Part shown: piece by piece, positions 1-7,758 of the stretch
How positions within the stretch are numbered: the stretch's first letter is position 1
Layout of the letters: each line of letters begins with the position of its first letter
Assembly: GCA_964471115.1 (NCBI GenBank)
Contig: CAYYFE010000001.1
Coordinates: forward strand, 186,001-250,000
Origin: SYFT01 sp964471115
Lineage (GTDB): Bacteria > Acidobacteriota > Vicinamibacteria > Vicinamibacterales > SCN-69-37
Direction: 5' to 3'
DNA: 64,000 nt
The notes under the pieces: generated by a model
Seen by the model: the letters and a program-made list of their open reading frames with translations, nothing else
The model's database searches: none
Told to the model about the DNA's origin: nothing
Position numbers and translations under genes: made by a program

Positions 1-1220
1 AAGTAGTACGCGTTCATCTGGTCCGCCTTCGCCAGGTTCTGCTGCATGGAGTTGAGGAAACTCGACTCGACGCCGTTCAGCACGCGCTGCACTTCGCGCG
101 CATCCGGCGGCGTGGTCTTGAGTTTCTCGATCTCCTCGTCGATGACGGCCTTGATCTTCGCCAGCACGGCGTCGGGCGGCTCGGTCGACGGGCGCGCCGT
201 GGCGATGATCTGGAAGCGGGAGCCCAGCGCCGCGCTGGCCTGAAACGCCGAGATGCTCTGCACGAGCTGCAGCTCGTACACCAGGCGCTTGTACAGGCGT
301 GAGTTCTTCCCGCCGGTCAGCACGCTGGCCAGCACGTCGAGCTCGGCATCCCCAGGCGCAAACTGCGCGGGTGAATGCCACGCGAGGTACAGCCGCGGCA
401 GCTGCACGTTGTCGGTCAGCGTTTCCGTGACCACCGACGACAACGTGGCCGGCGGCGCCGACAGGGGCGCCGGCTTCGGCCCGGCCTTGATGTCCGAGAA
501 CCAGTGCTCGATCTTCCTGCGGGCCTCGGCCTTGTTGATGGCGCCGGCCACGACGAGGCTGGCGTTGCTCGGCGCGTAATAGTTGGTGAAAAACTCCTTC
601 ACGTCTTCGTGCGTGGCCGCCGACAGATCTTCCATGTAGCCGATGACCGGCCAATAGTACGGATGCTCCTTCGGATACATCAGCTCCGTGATGCGGACGT
701 TCGCCATGCCGTAGGGCGAGTTCTCGTAACTCTGCCGGCGTTCGTTCTTGACGACGTCGCGCTGGCCGTCCACCAGTTGCGGGGTGACCACGTCGAGCAG
801 GTACCCCATGCGATCCGATTCGAGAAACAGCGCCAGGTCCAGCGAACTGGCCGGCAGCTGTTCGTAGTAGTTGGTGCGATCGGTCGTGGTGGATCCGTTG
901 TTGAAGCCGCCGGCGGCTTCCAGCAGATTGTCGAAGTCGCCTTCCTTCACGTGTTTCGACCCTTCGAACAGGATGTGTTCGAACAGGTGCGCAAACCCCG
1001 TGCGGCCGTACTTTTCGCGGGCCGATCCCACGTGGTACCACACGTTGACGGCCACCATGGGCACACTGTGATCCTCGTGGAGGATCACCGTCAGGCCGTT
1101 GGGCAGCGTGAACATCTCATACGGCGCCGAGACTTTGGGCGTCGTGGCCTGCTGTGCGCCGATCGGCGCGACGGCCAGGCCCAGCGCAAGGGCGACGGCA
1201 ATGTGTCGTGTGAATCTCAT
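1..1220 (-). CDS. M16 family zinc metallopeptidase (partial)
   Basis: Exported zinc protease of the pitrilysin/insulinase (M16) family. The frame opens at ATG 1220-1218 and leaves the window after about 406 codons, so the C-terminus is missing. Residues 1-23 look like a signal peptide: MRFTR, then a hydrophobic run ending in GAQ. The inverted zinc motif HxxEH is at residues 78-82 (HLFEH) inside the typical M16 N-terminal context (LPNGLTV, then NVWYHVGS). Further on, the PLYLAW-like and GGKNSRLYKRL stretches belong to the second M16 subdomain. M16 proteins of this kind often work as pairs, one catalytic and one not; this is the catalytic type. A GATAAT hexamer 6 bases before the ATG suggests a leaderless transcript, and the promoter overlaps that of the divergent aminotransferase. 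The family call is firm; the substrate is unknown. Confidence 0.9.
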   Translation of the reverse strand, partial: MRFTRHIAVALALGLAVAPIGAQQATTPKVSAPYEMFTLPNGLTVILHEDHSVPMVAVNVWYHVGSAREKYGRTGFAHLFEHILFEGSKHVKEGDFDNLLEAAGGFNNGSTTTDRTNYYEQLPASSLDLALFLESDRMGYLLDVVTPQLVDGQRDVVKNERRQSYENSPYGMANVRITELMYPKEHPYYWPVIGYMEDLSAATHEDVKEFFTNYYAPSNASLVVAGAINKAEARRKIEHWFSDIKAGPKPAPLSAPPATLSSVVTETLTDNVQLPRLYLAWHSPAQFAPGDAELDVLASVLTGGKNSRLYKRLVYELQLVQSISAFQASAALGSRFQIIATARPSTEPPDAVLAKIKAVIDEEIEKLKTTPPDAREVQRVLNGVESSFLNSMQQNLAKADQMNAYY

Positions 1221-1226
1221 CTCTCG

Positions 1227-1232
1227 ATTATC
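1227..1232 (-). promoter_or_regulatory. -10 element of M16 peptidase gene
   Basis: GATAAT on the minus strand, 6 bases from the ATG at 1220, so transcription would begin at or next to the start codon. On the plus strand the overlapping TATCCT (1229-1234) lies 7 bases before GTG 1242 of the divergent aminotransferase. The two -10 boxes therefore share bases. This is pattern recognition only, with no mapped transcript. Confidence 0.5.
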
Positions 1233-1241
1233 CTGTTCGTC

Positions 1242-2402
1242 GTGTTTTCGTCCCGCCTTCCGGCGAGGCTCTCGCCCAACGCCTTCAGCCGTCGTCTGGC
1301 CGGGCTGCGGGCATCGGGCGCCGCACTGCTCGATTTGACCACGACCAACCCGACGACGGTTGGACTTTCGTACCCGCCGGACGCACTTTCGGCCCTCGGC
1401 CATGGCGAGGGGCTCACGTACCGGCCCGAACCCTTCGGGTTGGCGTCCGCCCGGCAGGCCGTCGCCGTCGAGGAGTCACGCCGGGGCGTCCCGGTCGCTC
1501 CGGATCGGGTGGTCCTCACCGCAAGCACCAGCGAGGCGTACGCCCTGTTGTTCAAGCTGCTGTGCAACGCCGGCGACGAGGTGCTGGTGCCCGAGCCCAG
1601 CTACCCGCTGTTCGATTTGCTGACCCGGCTCGACCTGGTGACCGGCGTCCCGTACTGGCTCGAGTATCACGGCCTCTGGTCAATCAACCGCGAATCGCTG
1701 CTGGCCGCGCTGACGCCGCGCACACGCGCCATCCTCGTCGTCTCTCCCAACAACCCGACCGGCTCCCGCCTGCGGGGCGACGACCGCGAGTGGCTTGTGA
1801 CGATGGCTCTTGAACACGGTCTGGCCATCATCAGTGACGAGGTCTTCATCGATTACCCGCTGGCGCCGGCCGACGATGCCTCCTCGTTTCTCGGCGAGGA
1901 GCGTGTGCTGACGTTCACGCTCGGCGGCCTGTCGAAATCGGCCGGCCTGCCGCAGGTCAAGCTGGGCTGGATGGTGGCGTCGGGGCCTGCCGCGGCCGTG
2001 TCGGACGCGCTCAGCCGGCTCGACGTGATCTGCGACACCTATCTCTCGGTCTCGACGCCGGTGCAGGTGGCCGCGCCGGCGCTGCTGGCCGCCGGCCACA
2101 CGATTCGCCGCGCCATTCAGCACCGTATCTCCATCAACTACCAGCGCGTGCGGGAGATCGCCGCGCATCATCCAGGGCTCACGTTGTTGCGGGCGGAAGG
2201 GGGATGGGCCGCGGTACTGCAGGCGCCCTCGCGCGACGATGAGGAGGCGCTGGTCATGCGTCTCCTGGACGACCATCACATCGTCGTGCACCCGGGGTAC
2301 TTCTTTGATTTCAGACGAGGCACATACGTGGTCATGAGTCTGTTGCCTGATCCGGACGTGTTCGGGAGCGCGGCGGCGCGTGTGGCCGAGGTGGCGGCAT
2401 GA
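1242..2402 (+). CDS. PLP-dependent class I/II aminotransferase
   Basis: Fold-type I pyridoxal-phosphate aminotransferase, cytoplasmic. It shows the class I/II landmarks: an SNNP-like VSPNNPTG segment, DEVFIDY (the Asp that pairs with the pyridine nitrogen), and the Schiff-base lysine K232 in GGLSKSAGLPQ. The C-terminal part ends with the HPGYFFDF pocket typical of alanine/aspartate-type enzymes. The open frame extends far upstream, but that part is an antisense shadow of the peptidase gene. The start is set at GTG 1242 because homology-like sequence begins there and a -10-like TATCCT sits 7 bases before it. The stop overlaps the malQ start (ATGA), so the two are translationally coupled. Substrate specificity cannot be read from sequence; the start is moderately certain. 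Confidence 0.82.
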   Translation: MFSSRLPARLSPNAFSRRLAGLRASGAALLDLTTTNPTTVGLSYPPDALSALGHGEGLTYRPEPFGLASARQAVAVEESRRGVPVAPDRVVLTASTSEAYALLFKLLCNAGDEVLVPEPSYPLFDLLTRLDLVTGVPYWLEYHGLWSINRESLLAALTPRTRAILVVSPNNPTGSRLRGDDREWLVTMALEHGLAIISDEVFIDYPLAPADDASSFLGEERVLTFTLGGLSKSAGLPQVKLGWMVASGPAAAVSDALSRLDVICDTYLSVSTPVQVAAPALLAAGHTIRRAIQHRISINYQRVREIAAHHPGLTLLRAEGGWAAVLQAPSRDDEEALVMRLLDDHHIVVHPGYFFDFRRGTYVVMSLLPDPDVFGSAAARVAEVAA

Positions 2403-3949
2403 CGCGGCATCTGGGTGTCAGTCTGCCGTTGTCGGCGATGCCGTCGACGAACGCGTGGGGTATTGGCGAGATTGGCGACCTGGCGCTGTTTGCGGCCTGG
2501 CTGGAGGCCGCGCACTGCGATCGCATCATGCTGCTGCCGATCGGCACCATGCCGACGGGTCAGACCTCGCCGTATTCGGCGTGTTCAGCCATGGCGATCG
2601 ATCCGATCTACCTCTCCATCGAGGCCGTCGAGGATTTCCGGCAGGTGGGCGGCGTGGGCGCGTTGGGCGACGACAACCGGCGCCTCATCGCCGACACGCG
2701 GGCCAGCGCGCGGGTGCGATTCGCCGATGTGCGCAAGGTCAAGGAAGCGGCGATGGCCCTGGCGTGGGAGCGCTTCCTGCGCGACGAGTGGGCCGAGCGC
2801 ACGACACGCGCCGCCGACTTTGCCGCGTTCACGGCGCGCGAAAAGTGGTGGCTCGACGACTACGCGTTGTTCCGCGCCTGCGAGACGATGTGGCCGGGCC
2901 GCAAGTGGCGCGAGTGGCCCGACGCGGTGGCGCGACGCGAAGAGGCCGCCGTCAACGAGATGCGCCGGCAGCTGGCCAGGGAGATTCGATACACCCAGTA
3001 CGTGCAGTGGCAGGCGGACCTGCAGTGGCGCGCGGCGCGCAAGGCCCTGCACGACCGTGGCATCGCGATCTACGGCGATCTGCCGTTTGTCGTCGACGCG
3101 CACTCCGCCGACGTGTGGGCGCGTCAGCACGAGTTCCTGACCGATGTGTCGGTGGGCGTCCCGCCCGATGCCTTCAGCGACAGCGGACAGGACTGGGGCC
3201 TGCCGATGTACTGCTGGGACGTCATTGCGGCGTCAGGCTTCGTCTGGATTCAGCAGCGCGCGCGCCGCATGGCGGCGCTGTATGACGGCTTCCGCGTCGA
3301 CCATCTGGTTGGCTTCTACCGCACCTACGGCCGCGCGCCCAACGGCGACCGCTTCTTCCTGCCGGACAACGAGCCGACGCAGTTGTGGCAGGGCGAGCAG
3401 GTCATGCGCGCCTTCCTCAGCGCCGGCGCCGCGGTGGTGGCCGAAGACCTCGGAACCGTACCCGATTTTGTCCGACAGTCGATCGCGCGACTCGGGATTG
3501 GCGGCTACAAGGTGCTGCGCTGGGAGCGTGTGTGGCACGACCCCGGCCGGCCGTTTGTCTTGCCGTCACACTACCCTCGGCGGTCCGTGGCGACGACCGG
3601 CACTCACGACACCGAACCCATCGCCGAATGGTGGGATCAGGCCGATATCGAAGAACGCGTCGCGATTGTCGACCTGCTGGGCCGCGTGGGACTTGGCGCG
3701 TGGGATCCCGGCGCGCCGTGGAGCGACGCGCTTCGCGACACCCTTCTGCGGGTCGTCATGATGGCGGCGTCCGATCAGGTCTTCCTGCCGGTGCAGGACG
3801 TGTTCGGCTGGCGCGATCGCATCAACGTGCCGGCCACCGTCGGCGACCACAACTGGACGTGGCGCCTGCCGTGGCCCGTGGATGAATGGCCGTCGCGCGC
3901 GGACGCCGCCGAACGCGCGGCGTTCCTGGCATCCCAACGACGCGGCTGA
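2399..3949 (+). CDS. malQ: 4-alpha-glucanotransferase (amylomaltase, GH77)
   Basis: Transfers alpha-1,4-glucan segments between maltodextrins, releasing glucose, in the cytoplasm. The 516-aa length and motif order match GH77: an N-terminal MPS(T)NAWGIGEIGDL segment, the nucleophile region YDGFRVDHL with Asp301, the acid/base Glu349 in VVAEDLGTVP, and Asp404 in GTHDTEP. GDLPFVVD and the PPDAFS(D)SGQDWGLP segment, a hallmark of amylomaltases, are also present. It overlaps the preceding aminotransferase by four bases (ATGA) and ends five bases before the convergent PQQ-type gene. No other glycogen or maltose gene is beside it, so its link to the aminotransferase is only transcriptional. Confidence 0.95.
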   Translation: MTRHLGVSLPLSAMPSTNAWGIGEIGDLALFAAWLEAAHCDRIMLLPIGTMPTGQTSPYSACSAMAIDPIYLSIEAVEDFRQVGGVGALGDDNRRLIADTRASARVRFADVRKVKEAAMALAWERFLRDEWAERTTRAADFAAFTAREKWWLDDYALFRACETMWPGRKWREWPDAVARREEAAVNEMRRQLAREIRYTQYVQWQADLQWRAARKALHDRGIAIYGDLPFVVDAHSADVWARQHEFLTDVSVGVPPDAFSDSGQDWGLPMYCWDVIAASGFVWIQQRARRMAALYDGFRVDHLVGFYRTYGRAPNGDRFFLPDNEPTQLWQGEQVMRAFLSAGAAVVAEDLGTVPDFVRQSIARLGIGGYKVLRWERVWHDPGRPFVLPSHYPRRSVATTGTHDTEPIAEWWDQADIEERVAIVDLLGRVGLGAWDPGAPWSDALRDTLLRVVMMAASDQVFLPVQDVFGWRDRINVPATVGDHNWTWRLPWPVDEWPSRADAAERAAFLASQRRG

Positions 3950-3954
3950 GCCCG

Positions 3955-5214
3955 TTACTTTCCCGACAGCCGCGTCACGTGCGTTGCGTCCCTGACGATG
4001 AGATCGCCGTCGAGGAAGGCCGGGACGGCGTACGTCGCGCGCGGCGCGACATCGTCGTACCGGCGGTCGGGCGTATAGGCGGACGTACCACGCTTGACCA
4101 GCAGCAGGTCGGCCGTGCTCGTGAGGTAGACCACGTGGTCGCGCGTCAGCAGCACCGACGCGTGATCCGCATCGCGGCCGTCACTGGCCCAGCGCAGCGC
4201 GCCGGTCCCGGCATCAAGCGCGACGAACTGGCCCTTGCGGCGCGCGGACAGACCGACAACGAGCCCGTCGGCCAGCACCGGCGTGCTCATGTACATCGCG
4301 ACCTCGGTGTTGCGCCACGCCAGCGTGGCCGTCCACGACGCGCCCGCCTTCGTGAGCGTGTAGGCGTGGGTGCCCTGGCGGGTGCCCGAGACGATGAGCC
4401 GGGCGCCGGTCCAGATCGGCGTGACGATGTTCTCGTGCCACTCGTCAGGGAACGGAATGGACCAGAGCGGCGCGCCCGTCTGCGCGTCGAGGCCGATGAC
4501 CGACTGGTTGGTCATCGTGATCAGCTGCGACGTGCCGTCGACCTGTGCGACGAAGGGGGACGCATACCCCGGACCGGGTCCTTTCCAGGTCCACTTCGCG
4601 GTGCCGGTTGCCGGATCGAGCCCGACAATCTGGCCGCCGTGGACATCGCTGCCCACCTGCGCGATGACCAGTCCGTGGGCCATCACCGGTGACGCGGCCG
4701 TGCCGCAGAAGAGCTTGGTGGAATCCACCAGCGAGGAGAAGTCCTTGCGCCAGAGCTCGCGTCCCGTCGCGGCGTCCCACGCGATGAAGATGCCCGACAC
4801 GCCGAAGGTGAAGACGCGGCCGCCTTCGACCAGCGGGGTGGCGTTGGGGCCCTTGGCCATGGCGTTGGCGTACTGGTTCTTGGTGAATGCCGCGTCGTAG
4901 TGCATGCGCCACTCCACCGCGCCGGTCGTGGCGTTGATGGCGGTCACCATTTCCCGCGGATCCTGCCGGCTGTGGATGTAGATGCGGCCGTTGGCGGCCA
5001 CCGGCGACGCATACCCTTCGCCGACGTCCACTGACCAGCGCGCCTGCCAGGAGGCGGGCCAGGCGGCCGGCGCCTGGGCTGCGGCAACCTGCCCGGTCCG
5101 GCCCGGACCCCGCCACTGGTGCCAGTCGGTGGACGAACCCTGCGCCTGGGGAGCGGCCAGCGCCATGGCGGCCAGCGCCCCGGTGAGAAAGCCCCATCGT
5201 GAGTGGAATTTCAC
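3955..5214 (-). CDS. Secreted PQQ-binding-like beta-propeller protein
   Basis: Exported propeller protein of 419 aa built of PQQ/quinoprotein-like repeats. Repeats of the form ...DAxTGxxLW... recur (NATTGAVEWRM, DAATGRELWRK, DPATGTAKWTW, DAQTGAPLWSI, DAGTGALRWAS), giving 6-8 blades. The first 26 residues are a signal peptide ending in AQGSS, followed by WHQWRGPGRTG, the N-terminal motif common in secreted PQQ-like proteins of Acidobacteria and Planctomycetes. No methanol-dehydrogenase catalytic Asp/Cys-Cys pair is obvious, so an enzyme role is not claimed. The start is GTG 5214, preceded by an AGGAGG Shine-Dalgarno sequence at proper spacing, unlike the leaderless starts elsewhere. It may be a binding or scaffold protein. 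Confidence 0.85.
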   Translation of the reverse strand: MKFHSRWGFLTGALAAMALAAPQAQGSSTDWHQWRGPGRTGQVAAAQAPAAWPASWQARWSVDVGEGYASPVAANGRIYIHSRQDPREMVTAINATTGAVEWRMHYDAAFTKNQYANAMAKGPNATPLVEGGRVFTFGVSGIFIAWDAATGRELWRKDFSSLVDSTKLFCGTAASPVMAHGLVIAQVGSDVHGGQIVGLDPATGTAKWTWKGPGPGYASPFVAQVDGTSQLITMTNQSVIGLDAQTGAPLWSIPFPDEWHENIVTPIWTGARLIVSGTRQGTHAYTLTKAGASWTATLAWRNTEVAMYMSTPVLADGLVVGLSARRKGQFVALDAGTGALRWASDGRDADHASVLLTRDHVVYLTSTADLLLVKRGTSAYTPDRRYDDVAPRATYAVPAFLDGDLIVRDATHVTRLSGK

Positions 5215-5332
5215 TGCCGATTCCTCCTGCCCGACTCAGAATCGGGCGATCTCGCCTCCGCCGTACGGCACCCGATATGCATAGACACCGGGTGGCCGAG
5301 GGTGGCCGAACAGCCTTCGGGAGTTCGGTCGC

Positions 5333-6472
5333 TTGAGGTGGGACGTGAGGTACGCGTTTTCGGTTCTGCTGGCGGCGCACGGTCTGGCGCACTTACCAGG
5401 GTTTCTGGTGTCCTGGCGGTTGATGCAATCGCCGGACGTGCCGTACAAGACCACGCTGCTGGCGGGCCGGATGGACGTCGGGGACGTGGGCATACGCATC
5501 GTCGGACTCGCATGGTTTGCGACCGCGGTGCTGATGATCATCGTCGCAACCGGAATGGCCCTGAAGCACCGCTGGGCGGAAGCCCTGGTGCTCCTACCGG
5601 TGATAACGTCACTCGCGCTTTGCGTCCTTGAACTGCCCCACGCCCGCATCGGGCTGGTGGTCAACGTCGTGGCGCTGCTCTGGCTCACAGCGCACCCGAC
5701 ACTTGGCGCCGGCTCACTGCGGTGGGCGCATGGAAGTGCCGATGAACGCGGGCGGCTGACGTCGGTGGCACATGCGCCAGTGGGGCAGTTCACCCCCCTT
5801 CCTGAAGACCTTCCTGCATCAGTCCGCCGTTATCTCGACCTTGCGCTGCACGATGCCGCTGCTGACACGACGCGTGTCGAACTGCGTCAGCAGGGCGAGT
5901 TCCGCATGGGTGACGCCGACGACAGCTGGAAGCCGTTTACGGCGACGGAGGTGTTCACCGTCTCCCCGCCGGGGTTTGTGTGGGACGCCCGCATTCGCAT
6001 GGCGCCGGGCATTCATGCGCTGGTGCGCGACAGCTACATCGGCGGTGTGGGCGCGATGAAGGCCTCCGCGCAGGGCGTGAAGACCATCGTCGACGCCACG
6101 CCGAGCGACGCGCTCAGCCAGGGCGCGCTGCAGCGGTGGTTTGCCGAAGCGGTGTGGTTCCCGATGGCGCTGCGCCCGGAGCGTGGCGTGCGCTGGGAGG
6201 CGATGGACGAGCAGCGGGCCAGAGCCACCATTGTCGACGCCGGGCACACGGTCAGTCTCGAGTTCACGTTCAGCACAACCGGTGATGTGGTCAGGGTCTT
6301 CGCGCCCGATCGCATGCGCGAGGTACAGGGCCGCTACGAGCCCACGCCGTGGGAGGTGGTCTGTACCGATCACGCGGTCCGCGACGGTGTTCGGATACCG
6401 ACACAGTGCGAGGTCGCCTGGCTGCTGCCCACCGGCCGCTTCCCCTACTGGAGGGGACGGATCGTGGAGTAG
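5333..6472 (+). CDS. 4-TM membrane protein with DUF6544-like domain
   Basis: The N-terminal about 125 residues hold four predicted membrane helices (near 7-26, 50-70, 77-96, 100-118). The rest is a soluble domain starting at PLPEDLPASVRRYLD. That domain resembles the DUF6544 type: RVELRQQGEFRMG, W.PFTATEVFTVSPPGFVWDARI, then GALQRWFAEAVWFP and PTGRFPYWRG near the C-terminus. The fold is probably lipid-binding beta-sheet, but the function is unknown. The likely start is TTG 5333, with GTG 5345 four codons later as an alternative. It is isolated between a divergent PQQ-type gene and an intergenic octamer array. The family name is from memory of motifs, not a search. Confidence 0.7.
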   Translation: MRWDVRYAFSVLLAAHGLAHLPGFLVSWRLMQSPDVPYKTTLLAGRMDVGDVGIRIVGLAWFATAVLMIIVATGMALKHRWAEALVLLPVITSLALCVLELPHARIGLVVNVVALLWLTAHPTLGAGSLRWAHGSADERGRLTSVAHAPVGQFTPLPEDLPASVRRYLDLALHDAAADTTRVELRQQGEFRMGDADDSWKPFTATEVFTVSPPGFVWDARIRMAPGIHALVRDSYIGGVGAMKASAQGVKTIVDATPSDALSQGALQRWFAEAVWFPMALRPERGVRWEAMDEQRARATIVDAGHTVSLEFTFSTTGDVVRVFAPDRMREVQGRYEPTPWEVVCTDHAVRDGVRIPTQCEVAWLLPTGRFPYWRGRIVE

Positions 6473-6513
6473 CGCCAAGTCGCGGCCGCCAGATCCGGCC
6501 GCGCTACGTGGCA

Positions 6514-6545
6514 CTCGCCACCTCGCCACCTCGCCATCTCGTCAT
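6514..6545 (+). repeat. Octamer tandem array, CTCGCCAC family
   Basis: Four consecutive 8-base units (CTCGCCAC twice, CTCGCCAT, CTCGTCAT) fill the gap before the class V aminotransferase and abut its TAAGAT -10 box. The reverse complement, ATGGCGAG, makes up the array at 47349-47409, so both loci belong to one repeat family. Confidence 0.85.
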
Positions 6546-6546
6546 C

Positions 6547-6552
6547 TAAGAT
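6547..6552 (+). promoter_or_regulatory. -10 element of class V aminotransferase
   Basis: TAAGAT lies directly after the octamer array. It is 6 bases before GTG 6559 and immediately before GTG 6553. If transcription starts about 7 bases downstream, GTG 6559 would be a leaderless start, which argues for the shorter protein. Confidence 0.45.
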
Positions 6553-7719
6553 GTGCGCGTGCCCTTCGGTCGCGCACTCTTACCCCTCTGGCCTCTTGAT
6601 CCGGCCGCCACGTACCTGAATCACGGCACCGTCGGCGTCACGCCGCTCAAGGTGATGGACGTGCAGCGCCGCTGGCGCGATCGCATCGAACGGCATCCCT
6701 CGCGGTTCATGTTGCGCGACCTGTGGACGTTCACGGGGACGACGCCCGGTCAGACCCTGATGCGAAAGGCCGCGGCGGACATTGCGGCGTTTGTGGGCGC
6801 CGATCCGGCGGACCTCGTGTTCGTCGACAACACCACGGCGGGCGTGAACGCGGTCGTGCGCTCAATGCCGCTGGCAGCCGGCGATGAGATCGTCATTACC
6901 GACCATGCCTACGGCGGCATCGTGACGGCGATCGGCTACGCGGCGCAGCGTGCCGGCGCCACCGTGAAGACGGTGACCATGCCGTATCCGGCGTTCACGG
7001 ATGCCGAGTGTCTGACGCGCATCGCCGACGCCATCACACCGCGCACCCGGCTGGTGATCGTCGACCACATCTCGGCCGAGAGCGCGCTCATCTTCCCCGT
7101 GGCCGACATCGTCCGTCACTGCCACGACAAGGGCGTGCCGGTGCTGGTGGACGGCGCGCACGTGCCGGGCCAGATCGGTCTGGACATCGCCAGCCTGGGA
7201 GCCGACATCTACATCGCCAATCTGCACAAGTGGGCGATGGCGCCGCGTTCGAGCGCCTTCCTGGTGGCGTCCGCGGAGTGCCAGGCATGGCTGCACCCGC
7301 CGGTCATCTCCTGGGGCTACGGCACCGGATACACGCAGGAGTTCGACTGGGTCGGCACCCGGGATCCCTCCCCGTGGCTGGCTGCGCCGGCCGGCGTCAC
7401 GTTCCTGCTGGATCTCGGCTTTGCGGATTCGCGTCAGTATTGCCACGGACTCGCGTGGCGCGCCGCGCAGCGGTTGACCGAGGCGTGGGGGACGCCGCTC
7501 GAGATGGGCGAGTCCCACGTCGGGTCGATGGTGACCGTCATGACGCCCGAGCGTTGCGGCACGACCAAGCCCGAGGCCCAGGCGTTGCGCGATCGACTGC
7601 TCTTCGAACACAACATCGAAGTGCAGGTTCACGCGCGGGCCGGCCGCGTCTGGGTGCGCCTCTGCGCGCAGGCCTACAACGACGATGAGGATGTCGAGCG
7701 GCTGGTGCGGGCCGTGTAG
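6553..7719 (+). CDS. Class V aminotransferase (isopenicillin-N-epimerase-like)
   Basis: PLP enzyme of the class V (CsdB/NifS-like) fold, about 388 aa. N-terminal YLNHGTVGVTPL is the usual opening of the epimerase-like branch. VFVDNTTAGVNAVV, VDHISAES and VDGAHVPGQI supply cofactor contacts, and the Schiff-base lysine is K226 in ANLHKWAMAP. Members of this branch include isopenicillin N epimerase-like and ergothioneine lyase-like enzymes; no beta-lactam or ergothioneine genes are nearby, so the substrate is left open. The start is either GTG 6553 or GTG 6559; the promoter position favours 6559. It stands alone and is followed 39 bases later by an ADOP permease. Confidence 0.85.
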   Translation: MRVPFGRALLPLWPLDPAATYLNHGTVGVTPLKVMDVQRRWRDRIERHPSRFMLRDLWTFTGTTPGQTLMRKAAADIAAFVGADPADLVFVDNTTAGVNAVVRSMPLAAGDEIVITDHAYGGIVTAIGYAAQRAGATVKTVTMPYPAFTDAECLTRIADAITPRTRLVIVDHISAESALIFPVADIVRHCHDKGVPVLVDGAHVPGQIGLDIASLGADIYIANLHKWAMAPRSSAFLVASAECQAWLHPPVISWGYGTGYTQEFDWVGTRDPSPWLAAPAGVTFLLDLGFADSRQYCHGLAWRAAQRLTEAWGTPLEMGESHVGSMVTVMTPERCGTTKPEAQALRDRLLFEHNIEVQVHARAGRVWVRLCAQAYNDDEDVERLVRAV

Positions 7720-7758
7720 TCAGTCACAGGAGACGCGGAGGCGCGGAGGGAATTTGGC

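Noticed and set aside
375..1241. Long plus-strand reading frame in front of the first aminotransferase
   Set aside because: It is antisense to the M16 peptidase, and its translation is Arg/His/Val-rich without a family pattern, while the minus strand shows clear HxxEH peptidase motifs.
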